Virus record (IMG/VR): IMGVR_UViG_3300013088_000093
Location: 1 to 20,305 of that record
Source of the DNA: a virus
Strand: one strand, 5' to 3'
DNA length: 20,305 nt
Position numbers and translations under genes: made by a program. Under the pieces are notes generated by a model that searched no databases, was not told the origin of the DNA, and worked only from the letters and a program-made list of their open reading frames with translations. Below are positions 13,342 to 20,305 of the stretch, in pieces. The stretch's first letter is position 1, and each line of letters opens with the position of its first letter.

Positions 13342-13961
13342 CGCTTGGGACTGCCATGTCTTTATTCCGGGTGATGTCGCGGATGCCCGTCAAAGAGTTA
13401 GGTGACGGAGCCGTCACCGAACTGTTGAATCAGGGTTGGCGCTACGCCGCCAATGACGCGAAGCTGTCACTGTTCGGATACTGCAAGCGTGCGCTGACGC
13501 TGAACGTGTCGGAATACGCCTTGCCAGCAACTATAACCAAAGTCCATCGAGTGCGGCTGCTGAATGGCGCGGTGTGCGTGAAGGTGCTCATTCCGTCTGC
13601 GGCCGAAGATGTGCTTGGCCGTGATGCCACCAGCGAGATGACGCCGGGCATACCCGATGCTTGTTCCGTGGCCTTCACCAAGTTCCAAGACGGCACTTCG
13701 GGCTGGCTGCTGAAGTTCAACTGCCCGGTGAATTGGGCGGGTAGCGACCTGCTGGAGGCATACGTTACCCGTGACCCGGCATACATCAGCGACGTGGACA
13801 CCGAGCCGGACATCCCGGTTGCGCTGCACGACGCGGGTCTGTATCGGGCCTGTTACGTTGTGACGCTGGAGCAGCGGTTGAAGGTTCTCTACGACGAGGC
13901 GATGATGGTATATCTGAAGAGCGGTGCGGGGCTGGAGCCACGTCCGCCGATTGACATTTAG
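13338..13961 (+). CDS. Probable tail adaptor / head-tail joining protein
   Basis: A 207-aa protein from the GTG at 13338 (MTLGTAMSLFRVMSRMPVKE), chosen because of the AAAGGAG site 6 bases upstream and the GTGA overlap. A longer reading from 13272 would overlap the small upstream gene. An N-terminal helical part (AVTELLNQGWRYAANDAKLS) leads to a beta-rich middle (ALTLNVSEYALPATITKVHR), then to C-terminal helices (HDAGLYRACYVVTLEQRLKV). This plan resembles T7 gp11-like or P22 gp4-like adaptors that join portal and nozzle. Assigned by architecture and position. Confidence 0.55.
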   Translation: MTLGTAMSLFRVMSRMPVKELGDGAVTELLNQGWRYAANDAKLSLFGYCKRALTLNVSEYALPATITKVHRVRLLNGAVCVKVLIPSAAEDVLGRDATSEMTPGIPDACSVAFTKFQDGTSGWLLKFNCPVNWAGSDLLEAYVTRDPAYISDVDTEPDIPVALHDAGLYRACYVVTLEQRLKVLYDEAMMVYLKSGAGLEPRPPIDI

Positions 13962-13973
13962 GAGGATGGCGAC

Positions 13974-14984
13974 ATGAATGGTCAAGTTTCGGGGAACGTC
14001 AGGATGTGGCTCACGGAGCCGGGCAAGGCCCGTCGGTTGGTCTTCGAGGGCCACAACGCGGTCGGGTCTGACCTTATCGGGTATTTACACTATTGGACAG
14101 CAAAAGCTGCCCGGTCGCAGCCCATATCGCACGTCGGGTTTACCTACAGCACAACTGAGGTGCTGAAGGGGACGACCAATTCGGTCCCGGCTCTTGTGCC
14201 GATAACCGAGGGGTGTCACGGTTACTACACAATCGGGACAGCGACGTGGAAGAATGAGACAGGCGCGGACAAGACGATTACGGGTGTTCGGCTGCTCAAT
14301 GCTCAGGCTTCGGGCATTCTGGAGTGGGGCACACTGTCCGGTCTGACTCAATCCGTCGTGGTCGGCGCGGAACTTGAAGTAGAATGGACGCTTTCGTTCA
14401 GACAGGTCATGGACGACAACGCAGTGCTACACTCGCCGAGCGTCCTCACGTTCTTCCAGCGCATCTGCACTTTGTTCTATACTGCTACGACAACCTCCCC
14501 CATTTCCCATGTCAGTTGCTACAGCAACAACGGGGCGCACGTCGTATCGGCGATTGGCGACCCCGTATCCGGTGGTGGGACAGACAGCACTTCGATTGTT
14601 TGGCAGGTGTCCACCGAAGCACCTGCGGGTGCGGCGACAATGGCACGAATTGACTTGCTGTGTAATGACCAGAGTGGCATACTGGCCGTTGACTCCAACA
14701 CGGGCCGTTCCGACACGTGGGTTGCTAGCACTTCCGCCGCCGTTCAGGTTACGATGACATGGACAGCTTCGGGGTCGGGTCAGATAAACTCCTCGCCGAC
14801 CGGCGCGGCCATTTGGATTGGCGGGGTGAACACCGGCTTCACGACCGACAAGCTGATTACGCCGATTGCGGTCGGAACTTACGCGGTCATTCTGAAGAAG
14901 ACGAGCTACGTTGACTATCCGGCATCGCTGGTGATTACTGACGGCGCGACAACCACCATCAGCGCGACCCTGACGCCCGTGTAA
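13974..14984 (+). CDS. Structural protein with two related beta domains and a C-terminal PEGA domain
   Basis: A 336-aa protein with GGAGGA before its ATG. Two internal domains look duplicated: PISHVGFTYS (about residue 50) and RLLNAQASGIL (106-116) in the first, against PISHVSCYS (about 176) and IDLLCNDQSGIL (226-237) in the second. Residues 269-336 fit a PEGA domain: SSPTGAAIWIGGVNTG, then ITPIAVGTYAVILKK, SYVDY and an ending in TISATLTPV. PEGA domains are small beta sandwiches often found on surface proteins. Its place between adaptors and the large tail protein suggests a tail or adhesion role. The frame continues past its TAA into the next ORF. Confidence 0.7.
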   Translation: MNGQVSGNVRMWLTEPGKARRLVFEGHNAVGSDLIGYLHYWTAKAARSQPISHVGFTYSTTEVLKGTTNSVPALVPITEGCHGYYTIGTATWKNETGADKTITGVRLLNAQASGILEWGTLSGLTQSVVVGAELEVEWTLSFRQVMDDNAVLHSPSVLTFFQRICTLFYTATTTSPISHVSCYSNNGAHVVSAIGDPVSGGGTDSTSIVWQVSTEAPAGAATMARIDLLCNDQSGILAVDSNTGRSDTWVASTSAAVQVTMTWTASGSGQINSSPTGAAIWIGGVNTGFTTDKLITPIAVGTYAVILKKTSYVDYPASLVITDGATTTISATLTPV

Positions 14985-15002
14985 GGAGAACTGACGGCTA
15001 CC

Positions 15003-15359
15003 TTGACTCCTGCCCCTAGCGACCTCGCGGTCTGCCGCGTGTCCTACGTGGTCACGTCGCCGTTCGTGCAGCCGTCCGACTTGGCCGTGTGCCGGGTTGC
15101 CTACGTGGTGACGGCATTGGGTCAGCAGGCGGCGAGTGACTTGGCGGTATGCCGTCTCAGCTACGTGGTATCGGCTGGCAGCCGTGCGGTATCTGACCTT
15201 GCGGTGTGTCGCGTCGGGTACGTGGTATCGGCTGGCAGCCGTGCGGTATCTGACCTTGCGGTGTGTCGCGTCGGGTACGTGGTAACGGCGGTGACGCCAG
15301 CAACGCCAACGATTGACCCGTGGACGCTTGGCGCTGCGCCGTCAGGAGCTTGGACGTAA
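15003..15359 (+). CDS. Tandem-repeat protein, five SDLAVCRVxYVV units
   Basis: A 118-aa protein made of five units of 19-20 residues. Each starts SDLAVCR(V/L)xYVV and is followed by a variable linker, then comes a tail VTPATPTIDPWTLGAAPSGAWT. Every unit has one cysteine at the same place. The start is uncertain: a TTG at 15003 lies 14 bases after GGAG, and the frame is open back to the TAA of the PEGA gene, including a CTG at 14991. The repeats use four different serine codons and many synonymous changes, so the amino-acid sequence appears conserved. It is probably a beta-stranded tail or surface component. No known family recognised. Confidence 0.7.
   Translation: MTPAPSDLAVCRVSYVVTSPFVQPSDLAVCRVAYVVTALGQQAASDLAVCRLSYVVSAGSRAVSDLAVCRVGYVVSAGSRAVSDLAVCRVGYVVTAVTPATPTIDPWTLGAAPSGAWT
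15018..15290 (+). repeat. Tandem coding repeat, periods 57-60 bases
   Basis: Five units begin at 15018, 15075, 15135, 15192 and 15249. The copies at 15162-15218 and 15219-15275 are identical over 57 bases, and identity runs on for 9 more bases to 15284, so the last duplication is recent. The earlier units have diverged mainly at third codon positions. Confidence 0.9.
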
Positions 15360-15361
15360 CG

Positions 15362-18300
15362 ATGGATTCAAGACTTCTGACCGTTGACATCAATGTCGCC
15401 ACGGCAAGCCTGAACGTGCGGCGGGCGGGAAGTATTACGCCGGACGGTATCCGCGAAGAGGCTATGCTGCCCGGCGAGTTCTCGGTGCTCAAAGATTGCG
15501 TTTGCCGCGATGGACTGATATGGCCGAGGCCGAGGTTGGTGGCGGTGGGGAAGGTGATGTCCGATTTGTCCCCAATCAGCCTTGGTGAGTTCAGGAATGG
15601 CGCGAGCGGAGACGATTGGCTTATCGGGAGTCTTTTAGACTTCGGATATAATGCGATTGTCCCCATTGCCATGCTCATGTCCCAGACAGAGAACCGAATT
15701 TCAGTGACGGTACATAAGATAGGACATAACGTAGACCTTGGCTGCGTTCCCTTCGACTTCGGCACGTATCGCAACCAACTCTGGGCGGTGAACGGGTTGT
15801 ATGCTCAGATATTCGACGGTCGGAGTTGGAGCGACGCGAACGATGGACGGACGATGATTTCTGCCCGGCTCGTCGGCACGGCGGAACGCAAGCTGTTCTT
15901 CGCCAACACGCCGACCTATCCAGACGAATACGCATGGGCCGACGCCAACAAGGAAGTGTCGGTGATGACCAAGTGGGGCGGCATGGAAGCGGGCGGCGGG
16001 ACGGGTGTGGGCGTGATGCTGAATCAGATTGTTGCGCCGGGCACGCAGTTCGGTATCTTCGCGGTGGGCAACGCCGGGTATGTCATCAGGACGTTAACCG
16101 AAGGCGCGGCATGGTTCAATCTTCCGCAGTTCACGCTTGGCTCATTGCAGGCAATGGCAATTTTCGTTTCTGGCGATACCGCTATTGCGTATGTCGGCAG
16201 TATGGCTATCAGCACAACTGAAAGTAACGTGTGGCGCACGGACAACTTGACGGCTGACCCGTCGCAGTGGAACGCCGAGCTTCTGCCGTCGGTGATGAAC
16301 ATATACGCCATAGCCATACACGGGGTCTTGGCTGATTACGTTCTTGCGGCTGGACAGAACGCGGCGGGGACGAAAGGGCCAAGAATACATCGTCGGGATG
16401 GCAGCGTTTGGACGCAGACGAAGATTAACGGCTCTCCCGGCCCGTGCGCGGTGCGGGCGTTACTGCTTCCCACCACCAACTATTCGGCCTTTGCTTGCTC
16501 GACAAGAAACACAAGCACGGGAGTTCCTTACCTATGGTCTTATGACGGAACGGAGTGGACATCGTGGACTACGCCCAGCATCAACCCGGCCAATCAAGGG
16601 GACTTCTTCGCGTTGGCTGGCGACTACGCTCCGGGTGATTGTTTGTATATCGCGGGGGTCGAGGGTTCTACCGGAAAGATATGGCGCATGGATTACGCCT
16701 CGGGTTCTTGGACGACACTCGCCGACCCACCGCACGTTCCTCTGGCGATGGTGGCTATCAAAGTCACAGGGCGTCATTCTAAAGTCTACGCCGTCGGTCA
16801 AATGGGCATGATTCTCTACTCTGCCGATTCCGGCGCGACATGGACTGAGCAGACTTCCGGCGTGTCGGTGGCGCTCAACTCCATCGTGAATTACGACTCG
16901 GACGACACGAACAAACTCATGGCCGTAGGTGACGGCGGCGTATGTGTTACGACCGTTGATGGCGGCACGATATGGGTTCGGCCCGGTGTCGGTGAACTCA
17001 ACCCCGACAAGCTCACCAACAGCGAACGGCTTGGGGCTGGAGAGTCTATCCGCGCCAAGCACCAGCGCAGCGGGCAACTCGCGCTGTTCACCAATCGGGG
17101 CATCCGTGCGTTCGACGAGGGCACAATGAAGCGGCAGTTCAGCCTCGACGGTTTTGAGACATTCAATGACAACTGTATTGGCGAATGGCGCAACATGATT
17201 GTCATGCTCGGCAAGATGAACGGCGAACCCGGCATCTACGGGTGGGACGGTTCCGCCTCCCCGCCCCGATTGCTAAGTGAGGCAATCACCGGGTTGTTCC
17301 GCTCCTCGCCGGGCAATAACTACATCCCCTGCTTGCGGTGTATCCCCGATACGTCAGACCATATCTGGGACACAGAGGATGATTTCCGGCCACGTCTGAC
17401 ACCGGCGAATCCCGGCTGGGCGTTCAACGAAGACCTGTGGGCTTACGACAACGGCATCATGGTCATGCGGTCGCAGCCTACCGGGGCCAACGCGACCAAG
17501 ATTACCATGTGTGGCGTGTCGGTGATACACGCCGAACCGACCGAGAACAGTTCCGACGGCATCTACGTTCCGAACGTGACCGACTGGGGAATCCTTAGCT
17601 TTGAGTATCAGCTTTACCATCCGGCGGACGAAGACAAGATAGACATTGAGCTACAAGTCCAGACCGCGCCGGACGTGGTTGTTGATGGTGTTCACAAGCC
17701 CGGCACTTGGACGGGATGGAAGTACCCCGGCGATTCAGGCCATGCGTTATCTCGGGAATGGCATCTGGACAAGACGCAACAGAAGGGCGCGTTTGGATGT
17801 TGCACGCTGCGGCTGCACGCGACGTACTCGGACGGCACTTCTCTGGTTAACCCCGCGAATCCGTGGCTTCAGTTCCGATTGCTCTGCAAGAACCTAGCGC
17901 AGAACGACTCAGACGTGTGCATCAATCGCGTGATTCTCAGGGCCGTGGTTGAGGGCGACCCGGTAACCTGTCCGGCCCCGCCGTGTCTTGTGGTTCACAA
18001 CGATGTGGTCTATGCGCACTTCTCGCTCGACACCGTGACGGGAACACCACGCTATCAGCCACGTTGCGTCGTGATGTCCGGCAAGGACATGCAGATGTCT
18101 ACGATTGACACTGGCAACGAGATAGCCGCAGCCAGAGTGCTGAACGACGTGCTTTACATGGGGATGTATTATCACGGCAGCGTGTATAACCCCAACACCA
18201 AGATTGGCGAGAGTTTGTTCTGGCCGCGTCTACTCGCCGCCGTGGACGATAACGGAACGAATGCAGTGGACTACATCGGCATGAATCAGGAGATACGCTT

Positions 18301-18694
18301 CATGCTGGACTTCGCCGGACTGGACGCTGTGGCTCGCACGTTGCCCAAGGATTTGCAGAAGTTCTACCTGTCGGCCCGGCCCGCGTCTTACGCTGGCATT
18401 TCGACGGTGCTGGTCAAGCACAAGTCCAATGACGTTAGCGACGGGATTGCATGGGACAGCGATAGCCTTGACTTCTCGGCCATGCACAAGCCGGAAGCCG
18501 ACCAAATTCGCCACCACGTTCTTGACTTGGAATCTGCCCTCACGTCGCAGAACAGCACCGGCAGGCGATTCCATTTCATCATCATGCCGGGCACGGAGAA
18601 CAGCGCACCGTTTATTGTTGAGGCGGCGAAGGTGGAGGCGCTTGTTGGAAACGAGGACTGGCCTACAGTTTATGGTGGCCCCACCGACACATAA
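15362..18694 (+). CDS. Large beta-propeller tail protein (nozzle or tail tubular type)
   Basis: A 1110-aa protein from ATG 15362; a GTG at 15320 in frame would overlap the repeat gene. At least three Ycf48/BNR-like blades are seen: VGNAGYVIRTLTEGAAW (about residue 234), VGQMGMILYSADSGATW (about 476, with a perfect Asp-box SxDxGxTW) and VGDGGVCVTTVDGGTIW (about 521). The N-terminal part reads LKDCVCRDGLIWPRPR. The C-terminal 500 residues are beta-rich and contain no enzyme motif that I can see. In short-tailed phages the nozzle (T7 gp12 type) is a large beta-propeller protein placed after the adaptor, which fits. A spike or host-binding role is the alternative. Confidence 0.7.
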   Translation: MDSRLLTVDINVATASLNVRRAGSITPDGIREEAMLPGEFSVLKDCVCRDGLIWPRPRLVAVGKVMSDLSPISLGEFRNGASGDDWLIGSLLDFGYNAIVPIAMLMSQTENRISVTVHKIGHNVDLGCVPFDFGTYRNQLWAVNGLYAQIFDGRSWSDANDGRTMISARLVGTAERKLFFANTPTYPDEYAWADANKEVSVMTKWGGMEAGGGTGVGVMLNQIVAPGTQFGIFAVGNAGYVIRTLTEGAAWFNLPQFTLGSLQAMAIFVSGDTAIAYVGSMAISTTESNVWRTDNLTADPSQWNAELLPSVMNIYAIAIHGVLADYVLAAGQNAAGTKGPRIHRRDGSVWTQTKINGSPGPCAVRALLLPTTNYSAFACSTRNTSTGVPYLWSYDGTEWTSWTTPSINPANQGDFFALAGDYAPGDCLYIAGVEGSTGKIWRMDYASGSWTTLADPPHVPLAMVAIKVTGRHSKVYAVGQMGMILYSADSGATWTEQTSGVSVALNSIVNYDSDDTNKLMAVGDGGVCVTTVDGGTIWVRPGVGELNPDKLTNSERLGAGESIRAKHQRSGQLALFTNRGIRAFDEGTMKRQFSLDGFETFNDNCIGEWRNMIVMLGKMNGEPGIYGWDGSASPPRLLSEAITGLFRSSPGNNYIPCLRCIPDTSDHIWDTEDDFRPRLTPANPGWAFNEDLWAYDNGIMVMRSQPTGANATKITMCGVSVIHAEPTENSSDGIYVPNVTDWGILSFEYQLYHPADEDKIDIELQVQTAPDVVVDGVHKPGTWTGWKYPGDSGHALSREWHLDKTQQKGAFGCCTLRLHATYSDGTSLVNPANPWLQFRLLCKNLAQNDSDVCINRVILRAVVEGDPVTCPAPPCLVVHNDVVYAHFSLDTVTGTPRYQPRCVVMSGKDMQMSTIDTGNEIAAARVLNDVLYMGMYYHGSVYNPNTKIGESLFWPRLLAAVDDNGTNAVDYIGMNQEIRFMLDFAGLDAVARTLPKDLQKFYLSARPASYAGISTVLVKHKSNDVSDGIAWDSDSLDFSAMHKPEADQIRHHVLDLESALTSQNSTGRRFHFIIMPGTENSAPFIVEAAKVEALVGNEDWPTVYGGPTDT

Positions 18695-18939
18695 TGTCAA
18701 GCCAATACTATCAAAGCCCAGAGTATCGAGCGAAACAGTCCGAGAACATGCGGCGTCTTTGGAAGTCTCCCGCCTATCGGGCGAACGCGACACTACACAT
18801 GCACCCGCCATCCACCTTGGGCAAGAAGTTCACCCCCGAGCATCGGGAAAAGATAGGTGCAGCCCAAAGGGGCACACTGCATCACAATTGGGGGAAGCAT
18901 CAACGCAGCGTGATAGGGCGCAATGGACGGAGTTGTTGA
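18694..18939 (+). CDS. NUMOD3-type DNA-binding half of a homing endonuclease
   Basis: An 81-aa protein whose ATG overlaps the stop of the tail gene (TAATG). It holds two SP.YR repeats (SPEYRAKQSENMRRLWKSPA) and a NUMOD3-like motif (LGKKFTPEHREKIGAAQRG, about residues 42-60), then HHNWGKHQRS. In intact phage proteins of this family these elements precede a C-terminal HNH nuclease, which is missing here. An HNH half lies about 410 bases downstream, beyond a tail-domain gene. It could be a decayed gene or a free-standing DNA-binding protein. Confidence 0.7.
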   Translation: MSSQYYQSPEYRAKQSENMRRLWKSPAYRANATLHMHPPSTLGKKFTPEHREKIGAAQRGTLHHNWGKHQRSVIGRNGRSC

Positions 18940-19315
18940 AAACTATGGTTGTGACCGCATGAGAAATCTTGACGCAGCGGGCGCGACCGGGACACAGACT
19001 CGCAACGTATTCGGTTCCATTCCCGCCAGCGACTCCGCCGTTGTGTCCAGCAACCATGCCGTGACTGATACCGAGGCAACGGTGATGGTCAAGACCATGC
19101 GAAGTCCCGTGACGATTACGCTGCCCCGTGCTGCCGCACACAACGGTCGTCAAATTGCCATTCGCAAGATTGACGCGGGCGCGAACCCGGTTACAATTAA
19201 GGCGCAGAACGGAGAGCCGGTGTCGGGTCAGTCGTATGTCGCGCTAGTCGCCGACGGCGAGTTCGTGTCGGTGGTTAGTACAGGCAACGAATGGAGCGTG
19301 GTTGTCCACTTTTAG
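18923..19315 (+). CDS. Small tail/structural beta-domain protein
   Basis: A 130-aa protein. From about residue 45 it has the pattern of a short beta domain frequent in phage tail and fibre proteins: VMVKTMRSPVTITLPRAAAH, then NGRQIAIRKIDAGANPVTIK, and an ending in GEFVSVVSTGNEWSVV. These domains are probably trimeric and structural. The ATG at 18923 has no clear ribosome site and overlaps the NUMOD3 ORF; an ATG at 18959 (MRNLDAAG..) keeps the whole domain and may be the true start. It ends in TAG, after which the same frame continues into the HNH ORF. Confidence 0.65.
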   Translation: MDGVVENYGCDRMRNLDAAGATGTQTRNVFGSIPASDSAVVSSNHAVTDTEATVMVKTMRSPVTITLPRAAAHNGRQIAIRKIDAGANPVTIKAQNGEPVSGQSYVALVADGEFVSVVSTGNEWSVVVHF

Positions 19316-19351
19316 CATGACACCCCAACAGATACAGCATCAAAAGAGACG

Positions 19352-19615
19352 TTGTGCGGTCGAAACAAAACAGAGAGACGTAGCGTTCGTGAGCGTGACA
19401 GCTATTGTTGCAGATTATGTGGTGTCCCACAGGGGGAAATGGCGCACGACGTTCACCACATTGACTACGACAAGAAACATTGCGACCCCATGAATCTCAT
19501 TACACTTTGTCGTTGCTGTCACGTTAAAACATCGTTTGGCAATCGCGTAGATTGGACAAGACTGCTCCAAGAAATGATGATTGCCTTTACCATGGAAGGA
19601 GCTTCTTGTGGCTAA
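19352..19615 (+). CDS. HNH nuclease half of a homing endonuclease
   Basis: An 87-aa ORF from TTG with a complete HNH core: VRERDSYCCRLCG, then DVHHIDYDKKHCDPMNLITL and CRCCHVKTSFGNRVDW. Both cysteine pairs, the HH pair and the key Asn are present, so it could be catalytic. The start is unclear. The frame is open upstream to the TAG of the preceding gene, and an ATG at 19317 begins a different frame (MTPQQIQHQKRRCAVET) that looks like a natural start needing a frameshift near 19365-19385. The stop overlaps the next gene's GTG, and GGAAGGAG in its last codons serves that gene. Confidence 0.72.
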   Translation: MCGRNKTERRSVRERDSYCCRLCGVPQGEMAHDVHHIDYDKKHCDPMNLITLCRCCHVKTSFGNRVDWTRLLQEMMIAFTMEGASCG

Positions 19616-20305
19616 CATTTTAGGTAGTATCTTTACCCCGCAGACAGAATACCTCCACGCCCAGGCGCAGGCCATTGATGAGCAGATGCCCGAGCTTGAA
19701 CGCTTGCAGGGCATGGCTGTGCAGGAAGCCAATCAGAACCTGCAACAGCGACGACGCGAAGCCATGCGGATAGCGGGCGAAGAGGGTTGGACTTCGACGC
19801 AGATGCGCGACTACATGGGCCGCATGGAGCAGGAGAATCTGGCCTTCCAGAACTCGGCCAGCGCGGATACGATGCAGCAGCGGGCGGCAGCGCAGAACGC
19901 TCGGCGGCAACTGGAACTCATGGCCGGGGTCAGGGGGCCGCAAGAAGCGTTTGATGCGGTCAAGAAAGGTGTCGGCACGGCAGCGCAGATAGCGGGTAAC
20001 TTCATCCCCGGAGTCGGGCCTATCGTGTCAGCGGCGGGTGCGGCACTGGCCGGTAACGACGCGGGGGACGCCATGCAGGGCACTGAGGGTTTTCAGGACT
20101 GGCGGGCACGGCAGAAGTATGGCTCACCGGCTACCGCCGCTACCGATGGTGTTACGGCTGCGCCAGCCACGGGCATCTACGCTCAAAGTCCGGCCCGTCT
20201 TGGTAACAATGCCTTCCGCACTGCCATTGGCGCAGGCCAAGACTCTGCACTGGAGCGGCTGAAGCGTTACGTGGCGATGAACCCATTGGATACCGCAGCG
20301 GCAGC
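19608..20305 (+). CDS. Probable internal virion (ejection) protein, partial
   Basis: This ORF runs off the right edge; 232 codons are visible. It starts at GTG 19608 (MANILGSIFTPQTEYLHAQA) with GGAAGGAG 7 bases upstream. Residues about 15-110 are helical and rich in Gln, Ala, Glu and Arg (PELERLQGMAVQEANQNLQQ). A Gly/Ala-rich hydrophobic stretch follows at about residues 122-146 (AAQIAGNFIPGVGPIVSAAG). This mix of long helices and an apolar glycine-rich segment is typical of podovirus ejection proteins that leave the head with the DNA and cross the cell envelope. The assignment is by composition and place only. Confidence 0.5.
   Translation, partial: MANILGSIFTPQTEYLHAQAQAIDEQMPELERLQGMAVQEANQNLQQRRREAMRIAGEEGWTSTQMRDYMGRMEQENLAFQNSASADTMQQRAAAQNARRQLELMAGVRGPQEAFDAVKKGVGTAAQIAGNFIPGVGPIVSAAGAALAGNDAGDAMQGTEGFQDWRARQKYGSPATAATDGVTAAPATGIYAQSPARLGNNAFRTAIGAGQDSALERLKRYVAMNPLDTAAA

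Noticed and set aside
15162-15284. Possible CRISPR-like repeats
   Set aside because: The repeats are directly adjacent, in frame and coding, without unique spacers.
15157-15774. 205-codon minus-strand ORF with a repeated RRDTPQGQIPHGCQP motif
   Set aside because: The repeat is the antisense image of the SDLAVCRV repeats; the plus frame shows synonymous divergence and fits the operon.

Overview
The window is about 20 kb of a double-stranded DNA tailed-phage genome (or prophage). It holds a compact rightward packaging and virion module from about 2493 to the right edge: small proteins, a likely small terminase, large terminase, portal, scaffold, major capsid protein, two connector/adaptor proteins, tail proteins and the start of a likely internal virion protein. 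A very large portal with a Pro-rich tail, a scaffold, paired adaptors, a large beta-propeller tail protein and an Ala/Gln-rich internal protein, with no tape measure or major tail tube protein, suggest a podovirus-like, short-tailed phage. The base composition is moderately GC-rich and start codons are often GTG. Shine-Dalgarno sites of the AGGAG type and sigma70-like promoters indicate a bacterial host, which I cannot name.

Left part (1-1930, all leftward): a gene running off the left edge, a radical SAM protein, a 25-codon piece that looks like the front of a DNA methyltransferase, two very small ORFs chained by 4-base stop/start overlaps, a structured leader, a TTGACA promoter, a tRNA-Thr(TGT) with a damaged anticodon stem, and an HNH endonuclease.

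Centre (about 1930-2492): a 560-base stretch without a credible gene. It is dense in control signals: three more leftward promoters with perfect TTGACA boxes, one rightward promoter, a terminator-like hairpin between two of the leftward promoters, and an inverted repeat lying over a -10 box. It looks like the divergent early control region.

Right part (2493-20305, all rightward): nearly every junction is an ATGA, GTGA or TAATG overlap or a very short gap, so the module probably works as one long coupled operon. Several tiny genes are inserted between the recognisable structural genes. There is also a signal-peptide protein between portal and scaffold.

The most unusual parts are in the tail region. 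One is a PEGA-domain protein followed, in the same frame after a single TAA, by a 118-aa protein made of five SDLAVCRVxYVV repeats. The other is a NUMOD3 half and an HNH half of one known homing-endonuclease architecture, lying in order on either side of a small tail-domain gene. A third, decayed relative of this endonuclease lies after the capsid gene.
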